Of a DNA stretch of 7,025 bases, positions 5,496 to 7,025 are shown piece after piece. Numbering within the stretch: the stretch's first letter is position 1; each line of letters starts with the position of its first letter. The notes beneath the pieces were generated by a model, which worked only from the letters and a program-made list of their open reading frames with translations, made no database searches and was not told where the DNA came from. The stretch is taken from NCBI GenBank assembly GCA_014799765.1, contig JAAVHK010000088.1, positions 1 through 7,025 on the forward strand, given 5' to 3'. The DNA comes from Ruminococcus sp. Its GTDB lineage: Bacteria > Bacillota > Clostridia > Oscillospirales > Ruminococcaceae. A program made the position numbers and the translations under genes.

Positions 5496-6118
5496 TACTT
5501 GACGTATGCCTTTCCGTCAATGATTTCTATTTTATCCTGACAGAAAAGCGAAACAGCTTCCGGAAGTAATTTCCATTCGACGTTCTCCATAATACGACGT
5601 TGCAGAATTTCCGGTGTATCGTCGTTTTCAACGTCTACCACACCTTGTAATATTATCGCACCGGCATCTGCTTTTTCGTTGACAAAATGTATTGTCGCAC
5701 CCGATACCTTTACACCGTATTCAAGGGCTTTTTCGTGTACTTTCAGTCCGTAGAAACCCTCACCACAGAATGACGGTATCAGAGCAGGGTGAACATTTAT
5801 TATCTTATAGGCGTATTCCTTTGTAATACATTCGTCAAGAATGGTCATGAATCCGGCGAGTACTACCAAATCCGCTTTCAGTTCGTTGAGGGTCTTTAAA
5901 ATTTCCTGACTATATGTCACACTGTCGGGATAGTTTTTGCGTGGGATAACTTTTGTCAGAATATCGTTGTTTCTTGCCCTTTCGAGTGCATAGACATCAG
6001 GTTTAGAGGATATGACACAGGTAATTTTTCCGTTCTTTATGATACCGGATTTCTGTGCGTCAATGAGTGCCTGTAAATTCGTACCGCCACCCGAAACGAG
6101 TACTATAATATTTTTCAT
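5495..6118 (-). CDS. purN: Phosphoribosylglycinamide formyltransferase (GAR transformylase)
   Basis: Folate-dependent cytoplasmic enzyme that formylates GAR to FGAR, the third step of purine synthesis and the one directly after PurD. The 207 residues are the usual length. Motifs: VLVSGGGTNLQAL (6-18, phosphoribosyl binding), the Asn/His catalytic pair in INVHPALIPSFCG (N108, H110), and DAGAII (151-156) with the catalytic Asp151; these match E. coli PurN N106, H108 and D144. GATIHFV (140-146) is also family-typical. The ATG at 6118 is chosen because it begins the conserved MKNIIVLVSGGG and overlaps the preceding gene's stop as ATGA; the frame is open further upstream to 6304, but that part only overlaps the TM2 domain of the preceding gene. 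It is translationally coupled on both sides. Confidence 0.97.
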   Translation of the reverse strand: MKNIIVLVSGGGTNLQALIDAQKSGIIKNGKITCVISSKPDVYALERARNNDILTKVIPRKNYPDSVTYSQEILKTLNELKADLVVLAGFMTILDECITKEYAYKIINVHPALIPSFCGEGFYGLKVHEKALEYGVKVSGATIHFVNEKADAGAIILQGVVDVENDDTPEILQRRIMENVEWKLLPEAVSLFCQDKIEIIDGKAYVK

Positions 6119-6669
6119 GAATTTCCCTCCGGTAGAAGTTTTAATTGATTGCTGTCTTTGAAGCCGTTGGTAAGAAGCAGGAGCAGGTCTATAAGAGTAC
6201 CGATTCCACCGAGACCGGCGGTACATATCCATAGTATACCTGACAAAATATGTCCGGTATAAAAACGATGAAGTCCGCTTACACCAAAGAATCCTATTAT
6301 ACACAGTACTATTGCGAGGGTCTTATTTTTTGGCGATTTAAGTGGATTGACTTGTTGTTGTGGCTGTGGATTCTGTCCTATTATTATGTTCTGTACAAAC
6401 TGTGGCTGTGCGTTACCCATGTTCTGATAGTTGTTAGGATAGTTATTGGGCATATTAGGGTTATTATTAGGGAAGTTACCTGCTCTGGTGTTGTTGAAGT
6501 TGTTAGGTATGTTGTTTATGTTGTTGGCGATACTCTGACCGATATTATTTATTGCTCCCGAAACAGCACCGCCGATAGTACCGTTATTCATGTATTGTTC
6601 GCTGAGGTCTGAATTACAGTATTCGCATTTGCGATTTGTAGTTTCTGCTCCGCAATATGGACATTTCAT
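6115..6669 (-). CDS. Zinc-ribbon and TM2-domain membrane protein
   Basis: A 184-residue predicted inner-membrane protein. Residues 3-18 form a small zinc ribbon (CPYC and CEYC). Residues ~27-110 are a low-complexity Asn/Pro/Gln-rich linker. Residues ~116-170 form a TM2 domain: a first helix (TLAIVLCIIGFFGV), the signature GLHRFYTG (132-139), and a second hydrophobic stretch (ILSGILWICTAGLGGIGTLI and following). The ribbon is probably cytoplasmic. TM2 proteins are widespread, but their biochemical role in bacteria is unclear. AAGGAG (6684-6679) lies nine bases before ATG 6669. The stop overlaps the purN start (ATGA), so the two are translationally coupled. The preceding gene codes for another TM2 protein with a related domain, probably an old tandem duplicate. 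Confidence 0.9.
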   Translation of the reverse strand: MKCPYCGAETTNRKCEYCNSDLSEQYMNNGTIGGAVSGAINNIGQSIANNINNIPNNFNNTRAGNFPNNNPNMPNNYPNNYQNMGNAQPQFVQNIIIGQNPQPQQQVNPLKSPKNKTLAIVLCIIGFFGVSGLHRFYTGHILSGILWICTAGLGGIGTLIDLLLLLTNGFKDSNQLKLLPEGNS

Positions 6670-6702
6670 ATATATTCACTCCTTATTACATGAAATATTT
6701 CT

Positions 6703-7025
6703 TTACCATTTTCTGATAAGTTTTTCCTCATTGTCATCGAACTTGTTTATTATAAGTGATACCAAATCCATGACAGTACCTATTCCGAAACAGCCAAGTG
6801 TACATAACCATATTATGCCCGTACCTACTTTTCCGGCATAGAAACGGTGTATTCCACCAAGTCCGAAAAATCCCAGACAGCATAATGTTATAGCTGTAGA
6901 CTTGCTTTTCTTTGAAATGTTTGTGATAGTAGTATCAGGATTTTTAGTTATTTTCTGTACTATTTTCTGTGTTATGTCCTGAATTGTTTCATTGACAGTT
7001 TAACCGGGAGTTTGTTCTTTGACTG
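6703..7025 (-). pseudogene. TM2-domain protein, 3' part, with in-frame stop; 5' end beyond window
   Basis: The last 98 codons code for a polar lead (NETIQDITQKIVQKITKN) followed by a TM2 domain: ITLCCLGFFGLGGIHRFYAG then a second helix GIIWLCTLGCFGIGTVM and the tail NKFDDNEEKLIRKW. A TAA at 7002-7000 interrupts the frame; upstream of it the same frame reads VKEQTPG to the window edge. After that stop there is no in-frame ATG, GTG or TTG before ATG 6771, which lies inside the second helix, so the TM2 domain cannot be made from a normal start within the window. Either the gene is broken by a nonsense change or nearby frameshift, or there is a sequencing error. The TM2 part itself is intact and similar to that of the next gene, suggesting recent damage. 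Confidence 0.65.

Noticed and set aside
6119..6304. Longer N terminus for purN, starting at 6304
   Set aside because: The added 62 residues are a frame-shifted reading of the upstream TM2 domain; the conserved PurN N terminus and the ATGA overlap set the start at 6118.

Overview
The window is a continuous stretch of a purine-biosynthesis operon, read entirely from the minus strand (transcription runs from 7025 towards 1). The DNA is AT-rich, with AGGAG-type ribosome binding sites, gaps under 90 bases and several stop/start overlaps. The likely source is a Firmicute of the Clostridia, probably Ruminococcus/Oscillospiraceae-like. The main reason is that the last two steps of IMP synthesis are split between a free-standing AICAR formyltransferase and a separate IMP cyclohydrolase of the archaeal PurO type, instead of one bifunctional PurH. 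This placement comes from memory of the families, not from a search.

In transcription order: (1) the end of a TM2-domain membrane protein gene with an in-frame stop, cut by the window edge (7025-6703); (2) a zinc-ribbon plus TM2 membrane protein (6669-6115); (3) purN, GAR formyltransferase (6118-5495); (4) and (5) two tandem paralogous lipoproteins (5495-4989 and 4983-4336), the second apparently starting at ATT; (6) an acidic soluble protein resembling the DUF6985 group (4331-3837); (7) PurO-type IMP cyclohydrolase (3820-3107); (8) a zinc-ribbon protein with three membrane segments (3071-2562); (9) AICAR formyltransferase (2516-1335); (10) a stand-alone EVE/PUA-like domain protein, probably starting at TTG (1251-772); (11) purD, GAR synthetase, cut by the window edge (752-1).

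The four purine enzymes cover GAR formation (PurD), GAR formylation (PurN), AICAR formylation and IMP ring closure. The other seven genes have no known role in the pathway, yet they sit inside the same tightly packed transcription unit. They are mostly envelope proteins (two lipoproteins, three zinc-ribbon/TM2 membrane proteins) plus two small soluble proteins. They may be co-expressed passengers or a purine-linked envelope module; the sequence does not decide between these.

The most informative details are the lipoprotein pair, whose ends are nearly identical in DNA while their middles have diverged and differ by 141 bases; the ATG-to-ATT change at the second copy's start; the Shine-Dalgarno sequence embedded in the last codons of both lipoprotein genes; and an interrupted hairpin between the AICAR formyltransferase and EVE-like genes. 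No promoter, riboswitch, tRNA, rRNA, insertion sequence or CRISPR array was recognised.
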